The position numbers were made by a program, and so were the translations under genes. Shown here piece after piece: positions 44,428 to 55,911 of a DNA stretch of 64,000 nucleotides (position 1 is the stretch's first letter; each line of letters begins with the position of its first letter). A model generated the notes under the pieces. It saw only the letters and a program-made list of their open reading frames with translations, searched no databases and had not been told where the DNA came from. Source of the DNA: Diphasiastrum complanatum (taxonomy: Eukaryota > Streptophyta > Lycopodiopsida > Lycopodiales > Lycopodiaceae); assembly GCA_029204225.1 (NCBI GenBank), contig CM055104.1, positions 23,294,285-23,358,284 on the forward strand. Direction: 5' to 3'.

Positions 44428-45006
44428 ATGACTTCAATGAGTTCATACGTGTTGCAACCAAGTGAGAGATTGTCTACTTCCAATTATTCAATATGGAAGT
44501 TGAGGATGGAGTCCATCTTGATACTCCAAGATGTGATGGACATTGTACTTGGGATTGAGGAGGAGCCTCAAGTCCTTCAAGAAGTACAAAAATACAAGAA
44601 GAGGGCTAGGATGGCTCTCCACTACATTAAGATGAATGTCTCTAATGAGATATTGAGGGAGATTGGTGATTGTTCTACATCCAAGGAAGCTTGGGATTGT
44701 CTCAAGTCCATCTATGAGGCTAAGAACACCTCTAGGCTCCTCACTCTTAGAAATCAAATATTCCAAAGTAGTCAAAAGAGTGATGAGAGTACATCTAATT
44801 ATGTTTTGAGAGTCAAGGATATTCATAGGGAGCTTGCATGTATTGGTGAATCAATCAATCAAAGTGAGCTAGTCCAAGTCATTCTCAATGGCTTGAGAGA
44901 TGAACATGACAACCTTGTCCAATCCTATGCCATTAAGGAGGAGCCACCAAGTTTGGAAGCCCTTCAAAGTGTGCTTATTTCTGAAGAATCAAGACAAGAG
45001 TACTGA
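44428..45006 (+). pseudogene. gag: Copia G gag, truncated
   Basis: I start at ATG 44428 (MTSMSSYVLQPSERLSTSNY). The open frame extends up to 44335, but the copia A comparison favours the later start. SIWKLRMESILILQDVMDIV, DCSTSKEAWDCLKSIYEAKN and SRLLTLRNQIFQSSQKSDES follow, then DIHRELACIG and a stop at 45004-45006 within ISEESRQEY. The copia A gag has the same order. The zinc knuckle, protease and all of pol are absent; an unrelated frame takes over. Confidence 0.88.
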
Positions 45007-45625
45007 ATTTTTTGGATCTCAAAGTTCAAGAAAAGCTATACTAGTTTTGTATGATGCTTATGGTATGGACATGTTTCTTGTCATTATTGACTTAGATGTG
45101 TTTCCAATACTTTTTGAAAGCAAGATATTGTATTGTCAAAAGTATGCTCTTGGTTCTAGTAAGAACAAGATTGAGCTTGGTACTCACTTTTTTGAAAATC
45201 ATGTTTTCACATGTTTTGAGGCAAATTGTAAACTCTTCTTGAGATTAAGTGAAGCATCCAAAGTGGACACTTACATCTTTGAGAGAGTAACTAGCCTCAA
45301 AAAGATCAAGATAGTCTTTGATATCAAGATTAGATCCATCATGGATATAGTTCATTGTATGTGGACTAGTCAAGCTAGAAAGCATAATCTTGATAATCAT
45401 CATTGTTTCACATCTTATGATCTTGATCTCCATGATCCTTATGAGCCTTGGAAGCCTCAGATCTCTCTATTTATGGTGCATCCATCATGCAAGTGGAACT
45501 TTCAAAGCAAAGATCACCATCAAGCATGGAGGAAGCCCATGATCATAGTGGCATATCGGTGGAGCACTCTTCAAAGGCATTGGCAAGAGATCTCTACCAA
45601 AGAGATCTTATCATGGATATGGTGA
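45007..45625 (+). CDS. Unknown open frame inside copia G
   Basis: A frame of about 206 codons without stops, in the next register after gag (the frame is open from 44900). It reads ILVLYDAYGMDMFLVIIDLD, LGTHFFENHVFTCFEANCKL, VTSLKKIKIVFDIKIRSIMD and SYDLDLHDPYEPWKP. It has no protease, integrase or RT motif and no membrane segment. The following DNA leads to a purine tract and LTR, so it occupies the place of pol. It may be captured sequence or a fortuitously open remnant. Function unknown. Confidence 0.4.
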
Positions 45626-45751
45626 GGGTGCTGCTATGATGGATCCCTTGGCTGATCTTCACTTCTTCTGCATACCAAAGGATCCACTCAAAAAGATTTA
45701 CAAACTTCTCAAGTGATCTAGTACCTTTCCAAGCTATTTTTTCAGGAGGAG

Positions 45752-46578
45752 TGTGAGAAATTGGCAAAAATCTAGCTTGGTATTTTTTATGATAGAAGTT
45801 TGTAAGTGAATCTCACATGTGTGGAGGATGTTCCCACGTGTGGAGAATTGTAAAGTAAATCAAAATGTTTGATATAGGGGTCTCATAGAATTTCATAGTC
45901 AAGCATTTAGGTGTAGGATGTTGATAGGGTCAAATTTGGCATAGATGGCAAATTATCCATTTCCACTTGTAATGCCACTATTGAGCCAAAATAGAGTAGG
46001 AGGCCAAACTTGTGCCAATTAGAGTGTAGACAAGTGTAATGCTTTTGTTTGATGAGGTTTAAGAGGTCCAATAGGATTTAGAGGTGGAACCATGTGTGGT
46101 CCAATAGGAATTTGAGGTGTGCTTGAATATAGTCCAATAGAATTTAGAGGTGCATGGATCAATGGTCCAATAGGATTAAGATGTGGCAAAGTGTGATCCA
46201 ATCATAGTTAAGCATAGTGGTAGCTCATGAATCTATTAGTATTATTGTACTCCTCATTTTGGATCTAATTGATTTTGAGATTGAGTGGAATTTGAGTGTC
46301 ATTGAGTTTCTAGCTTTCTCTCTCTACCCGAGAGCTCATGATGGTTTTTCTCTCTCTACCCGAGGAGAGCAGCTTGTTTTTACTTAGAATACTTTTGGAA
46401 CACTTCTCACACGTGTGAGTGAGAGTTGGAAGTGATTGAATGCATGTAGTAATGTGTTTTTGCCATAGAATCAAAGATAGATCTTGAATCTCAATCTAGT
46501 CTTGATCTTGGTGCATCTGCACACCTTAGGAGATCACAAGTACATGTAGTGGACAATCCACACGTGTGAAATTCAACA
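45752..46578 (+). repeat. Copia G 3' LTR
   Basis: It starts TGTGAGAAATTGG after TTCAGGAGGA and ends AAATTCAACA at 46578, where sequence shared with 33781 begins, so the outer boundary is well supported. The start resembles the copia F LTR, and CTCTCTCTACCCGAG words (46316-46366) resemble the copia A LTR. Confidence 0.82.
46066..46205 (+). repeat. 33-bp tandem repeat with CCAAT boxes
   Basis: Five CCAAT boxes start at 46068, 46101, 46134, 46167 and 46198 (spacings 33, 33, 33, 31). Four sit in GTCCAATAG(G)A and are followed by TTTAGAGGTG-like sequence. The opposite strand therefore shows an 11-residue periodic open frame. It lies in the U3 part of the copia G LTR. Confidence 0.88.
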
Positions 46579-47297
46579 TGTCACTCCTTAAGCATTTGAT
46601 CTTTGTAGAAAATTGGTTTTCCCTTGCATTCTTGAACTTGATAAAGACATCATACACTTCATCCTTGCTCTTTAGTAGATAGATCCAACAAAATCTACTA
46701 AAATCATCAATGACTGTTACATACATCTTACCTCCACTATTTCTAATTATAGTAAATCCATGAATATCTGAATGTACAAGTTGGAAAGGCTTCGTAGATC
46801 TAGAAATAGATCTAGTATAAGGTAGTCTATGTGACTTAGACAAAGCACAAGACTCATAAGCATGCTTGACATTACTTAAGGAACTTGGAAGACCAATCAC
46901 AACTTTCTTCCTTGCCATTACCTCCAATGACTTGAAGTTGAGGTGTCCCATCCTTTTGTGCCAAACCTCTTGAATAGAAATAACTTGGTTAGCAATAACA
47001 CAAGCATCTAGTTTGAACAGCTTCCCTTGCCTTTTACCTTTTTCAATCAAGACATCCTTCCTTTTGATCAAACAAGCATCTCCATCAAACTCCACCTTGA
47101 GGCCTTTACTTAGCATTTGACTCACACTAAGCAAATTCTTGGTAATAGATGGAATAACCAAGACATCCTCCAAATGAACATTCCTATTTGTAGAGAGAGA
47201 AATAGGAATTGTGCCAATCTCTTTGATTGCACACTCACCATCATTGGCCGTGTAGATCACCCTCTTGTCATCTCCATATGCCAACAAAAAAGTGAAG
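46579..47297 (-). pseudogene. Copia pre-integrase and integrase start, copy 2
   Basis: Minus strand, open from 47314 to 46526: GDDKRVIYTANDGECAIKEI, VLVIPSITKNLLSVSQMLSK, VWHKRMGHLNFKSLEVM, then PFQLVHSDIHGF with the first catalytic Asp and FIDDFSRFCWIYLLKSKDEV-like core (one Phe to Val change). It reaches KCLRSD, where copia G sequence takes over, so the second catalytic residue is at the very edge. Unlike copy 1, this part has no frame break. Confidence 0.87.
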
Positions 47298-48027
47298 TGT
47301 GAAGTTTTTAGCACATGTGAGCTTCACCACACACCCTACAGGATCTTACTGAGGTGTTGTGATTGCACAAGATTGATCAGAGAACAGTATACTTGAAAAA
47401 TCTATGACAAGAGCACAATGGCATACATCAGATGAAAAAATCTAGCTTCTCACTATGAGAAGTGAATGTCAGAAATAATTCTAAGTGCTCAGTATGGGAA
47501 AAACGGCCTGCTCTCAGGTAGAGAGAGAAAATCAATGATTTAAAACTCAGGTAGAGAGAGAATGAGTCCAAAACACCAAAATCTCATTATTCACATTATG
47601 GCAAAACATGCCAAGCTTTCCCTACATGAGAGAGACTCGAATTCCTACAGTGGAGTTGCATGGAATGTCCACTTAACTGAACTAATTCACCTACTAGAGA
47701 TCCACATGTGTAACTGCATGCATGGATGTTGCATGTACTGCATGTCAACTCATAAAACTGCCTAGACATGTGTAGATCACAGAAACCACTTTGCATGTTG
47801 CATGCACTGATTGCAGGTGGCTTGCATGCATATAGTATGACATCGCATGCTATCTAAACTTCTGTATGTCATCGAAATTGAATCTACCTAGCTCAAATCC
47901 GACCTATACTAGAAGGTTTTGTGCTCAATTCACATACCTTTTATGTACAACATGAAATTTAGTGGAAATAACCATGGACATGGCTCCAAACTCGAGATAG
48001 GAAGATAATATTTTAATAATCTTCACA
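47298..48027 (-). repeat. Copia A-type LTR, copy 2
   Basis: 730 bases from TGTGAAGTTTTTAGC to AATCTTCACA, with CTCCTCC purine tract complement following. It matches 34490-35207. Confidence 0.88.
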
Positions 48028-48307
48028 CTCCTCCTTAAAATTTATGTTCCTATCAACATAGACTTCGAAATTAGGCCAAGTTTAGACCTCATCTTGATAA
48101 AGACATTCTGGAGTAGTGGCTTGGTGAGAAGATCTGCAACATAATTTGTAGAATCAATATGCTCCAGTGAGATCTCTCTCCCAATGAATTTTTCTCTTAC
48201 AAAATGATGAGCTACTTCAATGTGTTTCTTCCTTGCATGGAAAACTGGGATATTTGCAAGAGCTTGAGCAGAAATATTGTCATTCTTGATAATTGGAAGA
48301 TCTTCTC
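48028..48307 (-). pseudogene. Copia RNase H C-terminus, copy 2
   Basis: The same residues as 35208-35487 (FHARKKHIEVAHHFVREKF, VADLLTKPLLQNVF), with a few substitutions. It joins copia B gag on its upstream side. Confidence 0.85.
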
Positions 48308-48604
48308 TCGCACTTCATATAATGTGCTCAAGATGTCCTAGACTTCCTTCGATGTCTAAGCTTCAGACACATGGCCGATTTGCATGTCCGAGATGTTGAG
48401 GATGATCAGCGCAAATGCTGTGCCATCCTTCAACTTCCATCGGGAGATTGCTGTGTCGTCGGCTTCGGGTCTTACCTCTTCATCTGTAACAACATCATAC
48501 AGCTCCTTAGCCATAAGCACAGTTCTTATCTTACATTTCCACAGATGGTAACTGGCTCCATCAAGCTTGTCCATGATAGGACTGGCTTTTCCTTGGGAAT
48601 GCAA
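48308..48604 (-). pseudogene. gag: Copia B gag N-terminal part, copy 2
   Basis: Minus strand from the ATG complementary to 48602-48604: MHSQGKASPIMDKLDGASYH, LWKCKIRTVLMAKELYDVVT, TAFALIILNISDMQIGHVSE, a stop (usually Trp) and TSKEVWDILSTLYEVRE, where RNase H sequence of another copia takes over. The wording is that of the UBN2-type gag of copia elements. The product would be a gag fragment fused to RNase H. Confidence 0.82.
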
Positions 48605-48750
48605 GAAACAGTTATCTTATCAGCTAGTAGGATCAGGTTCTGTAGGAAGCTTATCAAGCTATAGAAATAGCTCTGACATAAAACCGCTTAAGAAATCAGA
48701 TGAATTCTGATATTAAAGCTCTAAATAATCAGAGAATAATAACTTGTCGC

Positions 48751-48780
48751 TTTGATACCATGCTGGGAAGTCTGATACCA
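48751..48780 (-). promoter_or_regulatory. Duplicated primer-binding site of copia B, copy 2
   Basis: TTTGATACCA (48751-48760) and TCTGATACCA (48771-48780), 20 bases apart, separated by TGCTGGGAAG, the LTR-end sequence. Confidence 0.8.
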
Positions 48781-49186
48781 TGTTGGGAAAGTGTGAGAAG
48801 TTCTCTTGGTGCGTGCACTATTGGTAACAATAGGCGAACACAATAATGAAGTTAAGTTTAGAGCTGGGTGCGCGGTGATAGCAAAAGCTCTTAAGAGCAG
48901 ACAATCAGACAAAGCAATCAAAAGGTCAAACAGAGAGCGAAAAGCATTACAAATATTGACAGGACCTGAATGCAGAACTAAATGACATTTTATTCAGATT
49001 GATTGTAATGAAATAAAAGTCAGTGATGCAGGTGAGCATAAGACAATAGTGGGAGAAACCGCGTGCTCACAAAGCAAACTACAAACTGTAAAAGCTATGA
49101 GCTTATTATTGACGATCTATTTGAAGAAGAAAATCAATGCATGAAAGCATCAACTATGTCTATCTCATCGGATTCAATAATTGTAT
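48781..49186 (-). repeat. Copia B LTR, copy 2
   Basis: It starts TGTTGGGAAAGTGTG beside the primer-binding site and matches 35871-36276. Its outer end meets CACTA sequence. Confidence 0.7.
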
Positions 49187-49900
49187 GCCTGTCTCACATC
49201 TCTCGCTCTCTCCTCCTATGTCATAGAAAAATCCCTGAGCATCTCTTTCCTTGACAATCTTTGTAAGCAACTGTCACTGGTATGTCCCATTCTTCTATGT
49301 CACATGGTGTTCGCATGCGTTGTGGGCATGGACAACACTTTTGTACGAAGCACATTGACAAAAATAGAAACACGTACGATTGTGGAGTCATGGCAAATTT
49401 TACCCAAGAGAGTCGAGCAAGCACGACGGACACCAATTTACTCTCTTCTCAACTTGATTATTGTGGGACAATCAATGACATCCTCGAAGTTGGATTTAGG
49501 CAATTCAGCTTTTTCATATTTGATATCAAATGGTTCAAAGTTATTTGCAATGGTCCCAATGCAACTGTCAGGAAAGATGAGAGTGATTATTTTGCCATCG
49601 ACTCTACCAAGCTTTGGACAGATCAAAGTGATACATTTGTTTTTCCTCAACAATGTGAGTAGGTACATTTCTTCTCTGTCTTCAAGGTGTCTATGCTCTT
49701 TTGTTATCAATCAATCGATTTTCAGTATACTGCAAAAAATGTATATTGTGTATAGTAACAGCCCAAGTAACTGTAACATAGCTATGGATACTAACTATGA
49801 GTGAACATTTATGGTTACATCGATCAATTACAGGTGGTCTTTCACCCCGATCATTCAGATCCCAAATGGTGGTATGTGATTCAAGTCGCTCCTTGAATTA
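49187..49900 (+). pseudogene. CACTA transposon protein, C-terminal domain
   Basis: The open frame 49282-49662 reads FCTKHIDKNRNTYDCGVMAN, then LDYCGTINDILEVGFRQFSF, FIFDIKWFKVI and FAIDSTKLWTDQSDTFVFPQ. This is the arrangement of the DUF4216 region found near the end of CACTA (En/Spm) transposase polyproteins. GTGAGT at about 49653 looks like a splice donor, and TTACAG at 49833-49838 like an acceptor. The next part, VVFHPDHSDPKWWYVIQV, is the usual continuation, though the splice as I place it does not keep the frame. The upstream domains are missing, replaced by the copia B LTR. Confidence 0.72.
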
Positions 49901-51224
49901 AAAGAATATTTGAAGATAGAGATGGCATGGAGGACATGGCTCTGCCAGCTGATGCATGCCAGCTGATGCACCTCATGAACAAGATCGGGCCAGGACTAGT
50001 GTACATAACCCAAATCATGTTTTGGTCCTCCAATAAAAATGTCTTCTTGATAGGCATGACTTTAAGCCTTCTTGGCATGCTCGGTAATCGTGTATATGTA
50101 CCTTGATTTACAATGAATAAAGACACTCTTTTTGTTGTCATCATATGTTCTACCATTGTAGGTCCAATTTGCTAATTTATGTTGAATAGAGTATTTTTAG
50201 CAAGAAGAATACTGGGATGAAAGGTCACGGTTCACTAAATCAGCCCTTTAGGCTATTTGTCCAGCTAAACATGATGCAATGTGACTACCTTATTCACTAT
50301 ATTGTTTGTGAACCTGCCTCCAGGAAACAAAACACCCTGGCCTTGTTGAGGCATATTGACAAGTCAAACCATGGGTAACTGTAATATAGAACAAGTGTGT
50401 CATGGGACAATGAGTTAGGAAGGATGCACACCTTAGCGTCTAGATCATGACCGGAGTATCACGATTGGGAAGGTGTGGCCAAAGCTGGTTGGGGGGAGTC
50501 ACTAAGGGACAGGCCGCATTGTTTTGGCAGGTGTAAATGGGACCTCTATATATGCCTATAATGTGAATATGATTAAGGCCATTTTTGGCTATCAGAATCT
50601 TGTTTCCACCTCACTTATGATTGTCTTTTGTGTCAACATTCAGTGATGCTAACTGTTAGTGCATATCTTATTGTGTGTGTGAGTCTGTACACACAATAAT
50701 TCTCTGTACTATGTAGCACGTTGATTGAACTCTGATATGTTTGATATGTCTAACGAATTGGTGATTAGACTTAGACTTTTTTTTTTTTTCATTCATCAAT
50801 GGTTTTGGGCCCACGAATTACCTAAAGACACGTAAAAGTTGAGATCCACCTTCACACATTGGAAATTGTGTGCAAGATAGCCAGTAGTGGGTAAAAATTG
50901 AGAGAGTGAATAGATAAAACACTGAACCATGGCAATGCGACACTCATTAACCTCCGAATTTGAAGATTGTGGAGCGATTGGATAAGTCGGACTAGAGCAC
51001 ATTGAGCAGGTGAAGGTAGTTTCTAGGTAGCTATAGAACTCTGGAGCTCCAGTTGACAGGACACAATTGGTGTACACCTTGTTGAATAGTTTGCCAAGCA
51101 GTTACGACCCCCTCATCATTTCACTTGAAGGGCAGACAGAGGACCTAGAGCTTGCAGGAGAAAGATTAACTAATCTCAGGATGAGTTGGCCCTTCATCAC
51201 AAAATTCCATAAATGTCTCTTTTG
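49901..51224. other. Unassigned stretch with a short hairpin
   Basis: Probably the CACTA 3' region at its left. It includes a TATA-like CTATATAT near 50550, an 11-bp perfect hairpin at 50668-50699 and a T-run near 50779. A 93-codon minus frame (51077-50796) has no recognised domain. No CACTA terminal repeat was identified. Confidence 0.4.
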
Positions 51225-54155
51225 ACATCTAAAATTAACTTTTGTCTTCTTGAGAAGATAAGCTGCCATCAACATAGACAGCTAGAATGATTATTTCATT
51301 TTAGACATGCTTGATATAGACATTTGATTCAGCAAATAGAGGTTTGAAGCCTAAGGAACGTAGTGCTTTGTCCTTCTTTCTATACCATTGTCTTGCTGCT
51401 TGTTTCAGACCATAAATGCTTTTATTCATGTGACATCCATATTTGGATATTCTTGGCTTACAAAACCAAGTGGTTGGTCCATGAATAAGTCGTCTTCCAA
51501 TTCTGTGTGCAAGAATGCAGTTTTCTCATCCACAATATGGATTTTCAGATCATGACTCACTGCATACACGAATAACAAGCGAATTGATGTATGTTTCACT
51601 ACCGGTGAGAAAGTATCAGTGTAGTCAATCCCATACTTCTGTGATAATCCTTTAGCAACCAACCTTGCTTTGTATCTAATGTTCTCTCCATCAGGACCTG
51701 TTTTGATCTTGTAGATCCACTTGCATTTGACTGGTTTTCTACCATAAGGTATAGGTGCAAGTGTCCATACATTGTTCTTATACATGGATGACATTTCGTC
51801 CTCCATTGCCTGAATCCAGCAATCTTTATCCGGTCCATCTATAGCTTCCTCGAATGTTTGAGATTCGTCAGAGAAACCACAAAATGCGATGGCTATATTA
51901 AAAACATCCTGACCATATCTTTCTGGTGGTTTTCGTTGTCTGTCAGATCTTCTGATAGGTGGTTTCGAGTTCGATTCTGCAGTTTTGAGTACGACGTTGT
52001 TTGTTGAAATTTGAACTGGTGATTCGAGTATGTCAGGTACTCGATCTTGACCTCCCTTTGAATATGGTAATTCTCTTTCATCATCTGCTTGTTTTACTTC
52101 TGTCATCATTGGTAGCTCATAATACTTTTTGAGAATTTCATAGCCAACTAGATCACTGTCTGCTATGTATTTCGACTCATTGAATTTAACATCTCTAACA
52201 ATTTTTATTCTGTTAGTAACACGATAATATGACAAATGTAATTCGAATCCTACCAAAAAACCTTGTTTTGTCTTTTCATCGAGTTTCTTTCTCAGTTTAT
52301 CTGGTATGTGCATATACACTACACATCCGAATGTCCGTACATGTTCTAGATTTGGCTTCGACTTCCACCATATCTCATGAGGAGTTTTATCCGGTATTTG
52401 AGATTTCAGAATACGATTCTGTAGATAATTCGATGTAGCCACTACTTCTGTCCACAACTGTTTTGGTGCTTTCGCATGAGCCAGCATACACCTAGCAGCT
52501 TCCATAAGTGTATGACTCCTTCGTTCAGCTATTCCATTGTGTTGAGCTGTGTATGATGCAGTCTTCATATGCATAATACCTCAATCAGTACAGTAAGCTT
52601 TGAACTCATTGGAAATGTACTGACCTCCACGATCTGTGTGAATCTGCTTCAACTTATTGCTTGTCTGCTGCCCAGTTTGTATACCCAACAAATTTCTCGA
52701 AAGCTTCAAATTTTGTACGTATAAAGTATACTACAGCGAACTTGTTGAAGTCATCGATAAATGTTATGAAGTACTTTGCATCACCCAACGACAATACTCC
52801 AAATGGTCCACAAATATCTGAATGCACAATTTCAAGTACCTTAGTTGCTTTATAAACATCCTTATTGAAAGGTGTTCTAGTCATCTTGCCTTTAAGACAG
52901 GATTCGCAGGTAGTTCGAATATCTCTACTTTTGATTTCGACTCCTTCAATTCTTTGACTTTTGTTGGCTTGGTACAAGGCTTCCATGTTCATGTGACATA
53001 GCCTCTTGTGCCACAAAATATCTGTCGATTCTTGAGTTTGATTCGCTTGTTCGATTCTAGTTCAAATGTTCAAGTGATACAAATTTTCTTCTCTGTTGCC
53101 TTTAGCAACTAGGTTATCAAAATCTTCCTCGAACAGTTTACAAGAGTTCTTTATAAAGGTTACTGACATGCCTGTATTGACTATCTTAGCTACGGATGGA
53201 AGATCGTTGTCAAGAGTAGGGACATAGAGAACTTCCTCCAGTTTCTTGTCACCCTAATTCGTGTCCAGCCATAGTACACCAGTTCCATCAACCACGTGCT
53301 TAGAACCGTCTCCAAGTATAATGAATCTTGAATAATGCGTCTTCTTGTACTCAGATAATACGAGGAAACAAAATGTGAGGTTGCTCTCAAATCAAGTACT
53401 ACTTCTCGAATTGAATTTGTTGAACATCATAGATCAGCACTAACATAATCTCCTGAGTTTATTGTCATCTGCTGCTCTAGAGCATTCTGCTTTGTCTTCG
53501 ACATAGTTTGAATCTGAAGGTTAGCTTCGATTCTGTTCCTTTATATTTTTGGGATTCTGATAATAGTCTTCTGCTGCATGTTACCCCATTTATGACAATG
53601 AATGCATTCAATCTTTGGATTTAACCAACACTTATCTTCTGTGTGACCTAATCTTTTGCATCTATTGTAGATCTTCTTATCACTTAGAAGATCTGTTCTT
53701 CTGAGTAAATAGAGCATTTTCGGAATCACCATTGTCGTCATAGCGTTCACGAGCTTCTACTTCCTCTTTGACTCCATCTATTGCCTTTTAAAGTGTCATT
53801 GTCGCAACTTTTGCCAATAAGGTTCGAGTTGTGTGGAATGACCTGGGTAGGGCTCGAAGAAAATAACTAAGCTATTTTTCCTTTGAAATTGCATTTTCCG
53901 CACCAAAGTTTTGCAAAGAAATAAACAGGTCTTTTAACTTTCATACGAATGTGTTCAGGTCTTTGTCGTCCCACTGTAGGTAAGTTAATTGGTCTTCCAA
54001 GGACATGATTTGATTACAAGGTCGAGTCTCATTCTTGGTTTACAATTCTTCCCATAATTCTTTTGCGTTCAAAATTGATATAAGATCTAGTATTATATTG
54101 TCATGCACTAAAGACAAAATAATTGATATAGCTTTGTCATTTCTCAAACTCCAAC
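51225..54155 (-). pseudogene. Copia C: end of gag, protease, integrase, part of RT
   Basis: Minus strand. Gag (54155-53500) shows DQLTYLQWDDKDLNTFV, FHTTRTLLAKVATMTL and the knuckle CIHCHKWG, broken by stops. The protease tail has GDGSKHVVDGTGVLW. Integrase shows LWHKRLCHMNMEAL, VLEIVHSDICGPFG (catalytic Asp), HTDRGGQYISNEF in a shifted frame, and QHNGIAERRSHTLME (catalytic Glu). RT from 52000 leftwards has CKWIYKIKTGPDGENIRYKA, DEKTAFLHTELEDDLFM and a catalytic box AVYVDG where Asp is expected last; coding ends there at about 51225. Same family as copia E. Confidence 0.88.
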
Positions 54156-54425
54156 TTAGAATTTGCTTTGCTCAGAAACACAGATCATGCTACACAGTAA
54201 CACAGACAGAAAACACTCTACACAACAAGCTCACATAGCAACTGTATTTCTCAAAATGAAATTACACTGTACATATAGTTGTTCACTCAGGCAACCCATG
54301 CATGACCCAGGTTGCCGTTGGTGGGATGAGTGTCCCGTCGACTTGCCTCGTGGCGAGGCCAACCGATCCTTATCCACTGATAGGACCCATAGTACAGTAA
54401 CACAATGATTCTACTTTAATTCTAA
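54156..54425 (-). repeat. Copia D 3' LTR
   Basis: 270 bases beginning TTAGAATTTGC and ending AATTCTAA, so its ends are inverted copies (TTAGAATT/AATTCTAA). It differs from the LTR at 59879-60148 at 14 positions (94.8% identity), with no gaps. The exact ends may be up to three bases further out. Confidence 0.92.
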
Positions 54426-54440
54426 CTCTCTCCCTTAAAG
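54426..54440 (-). promoter_or_regulatory. Copia D polypurine tract
   Basis: The minus strand reads CTTTAAGGGAGAGAG immediately before the 3' LTR. Confidence 0.8.
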
Positions 54441-54481
54441 TAGAGTCTACTTTTTATATAGTCATATACATAACTTTAAAG

Positions 54482-55138
54482 TCAACAAATTTTAAGTACA
54501 GAAAGCTTTGATCTAAACTTATCAAACTTTTCTCCAGTAAGTGGCTTAGTGAAAATATCAGCTAGTTGTTCTTCTATGCTACAATGAACAACATGAATTT
54601 CACGACTCAATAGCCTCTCACGTATAAAGTGATACTGAATCTCAATGTGTTTAGTTCTCGCATGGAACACTGGATTCTTTGCTAGCTGAATGCCACTCTG
54701 ACTGTCGCTATGTAAAGTCGTGGGATTTTTCTGCTTCATGCCAATTTCTTCTAAGATTTGTCTCAACCATATAGCTTCATGTGCTGCACTACACATTGCC
54801 TTATACTCTGCTTCTGTGGTGGAAAGAGCAATTGTACTTTGCTTCTTACTAGACCAGGAAAAGCAACTACCACAAAACTAGAATACATACCCTGTGGTGG
54901 ATCTACGATCATCATAGTCACCTCCCCAATCCACATCCACATAGCCACACAACTTAGGTAAACCATCATGCTTCCTGTAAATCAAGCCATACTCTGAAGT
55001 GCCTTTCACATAACGCAAAATGCGTTTAGCTGCCTTCCAATGCGTTTCCGTAGGTGCTACCATAAAATGACTTACAATGCCAACAACATAGCATATATCT
55101 GGTCTAGTTGTGGTAAGGTAAATCAAGCTTCCTACTAA
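54482..55138 (-). pseudogene. Copia D RNase H
   Basis: [39 protein letters not shown] and [21 protein letters not shown], then a TAG near 54878, SSKKQSTIALSTTEAEYKAM, FHARTKHIEIQYHFIRERLL and ADIFTKPLTGEKF. The frame ends at the stop 54482-54484, about 40 bases short of the polypurine tract. Apart from the stop the domain is complete. Confidence 0.9.
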
Positions 55139-55911
55139 CTATCTATACAATGCAGCATCAAATGACTGTGACTCATCAAGCTTAGAAAGCCTTTTACCTG
55201 GTTCATTAGGAGTGTTTACTGGTTTGCAATCCTGAAACCTAAACATGTACAGCAACTCTTTGACATACTTCACCTGTGTTAAACCCACTTCATGTCCTTC
55301 TTGCCACACTTCTACTCCAAGGTAGTAATGCATCAGGCTGAGATTTGTCATCTCGAATTGTTCCATGAGGTCTTTCTTGATCATGTCTATCATCTCTTGA
55401 TTATTTTCCGTAATAATCAAGTCATCAACATAAAAAGCAATCAAAGCAACCATACCATCAAAGCATAAGACATATAGATTTGGATTAGAATGTATTCTCA
55501 CCATCCCCTTTGAGTAAAAGTAGGCATCAATCCTGCTATACCACGCACGTGGTGCTTGTTTAAGACCGTAAAGCGCTTTCTTCAAGCGACATACTTTATT
55601 TTCCTGTCCCTTCACTACAAAGCCTTCAGGTTGATCCATGAACACTTCTTCTTCTAATTCACCATTTAGAAAAGCATATTTGACATCCATCTGATGCAAA
55701 GGTCAACCATAATGTGAAGCTAAAGCAACAAGTAGACGTAGAGTATTCCACTTACAAACCGGCACAAAGGTCTCCTCATAGTCGATGCCTTTATTTTGTG
55801 TGTACCCTTTGATCACCAATCTTGCCTTGTGCTTTGCTATACTTCCATCTGCATGGTACTTAGTCCTGTATACCCATTTGCAACCAATGGGTTTCTTGCC
55901 AACTGGTGGTC
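55139..55911 (-). pseudogene. Copia D reverse transcriptase
   Basis: Minus strand from 55911. The first part is in a shifted register ([20 protein letters not shown]), then [40 protein letters not shown] and the intact box [34 protein letters not shown] follows. A stop at 55912-55914 separates it from the integrase frame, and another (55139-55141) ends the block. The catalytic Asp pair is conserved. Confidence 0.9.

Larger units (their letters stand above)
46579..49186. repeat. Composite duplication, copy 2
   Basis: The counterpart of 33781-36276, interrupted on its left by the copia G LTR. Copy 2 keeps the full copia B gag segment that is deleted in copy 1. Confidence 0.92.

Noticed and set aside
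46019-46201. Minus-strand 11-residue repeat protein
   Set aside because: It arises from the 33-bp CCAAT repeat in the LTR. The period is a multiple of three, so an open frame is expected.
49221-49436. Minus-strand frames opposite the CACTA domain
   Set aside because: The plus strand matches the CACTA C-terminal domain, so these are shadows.
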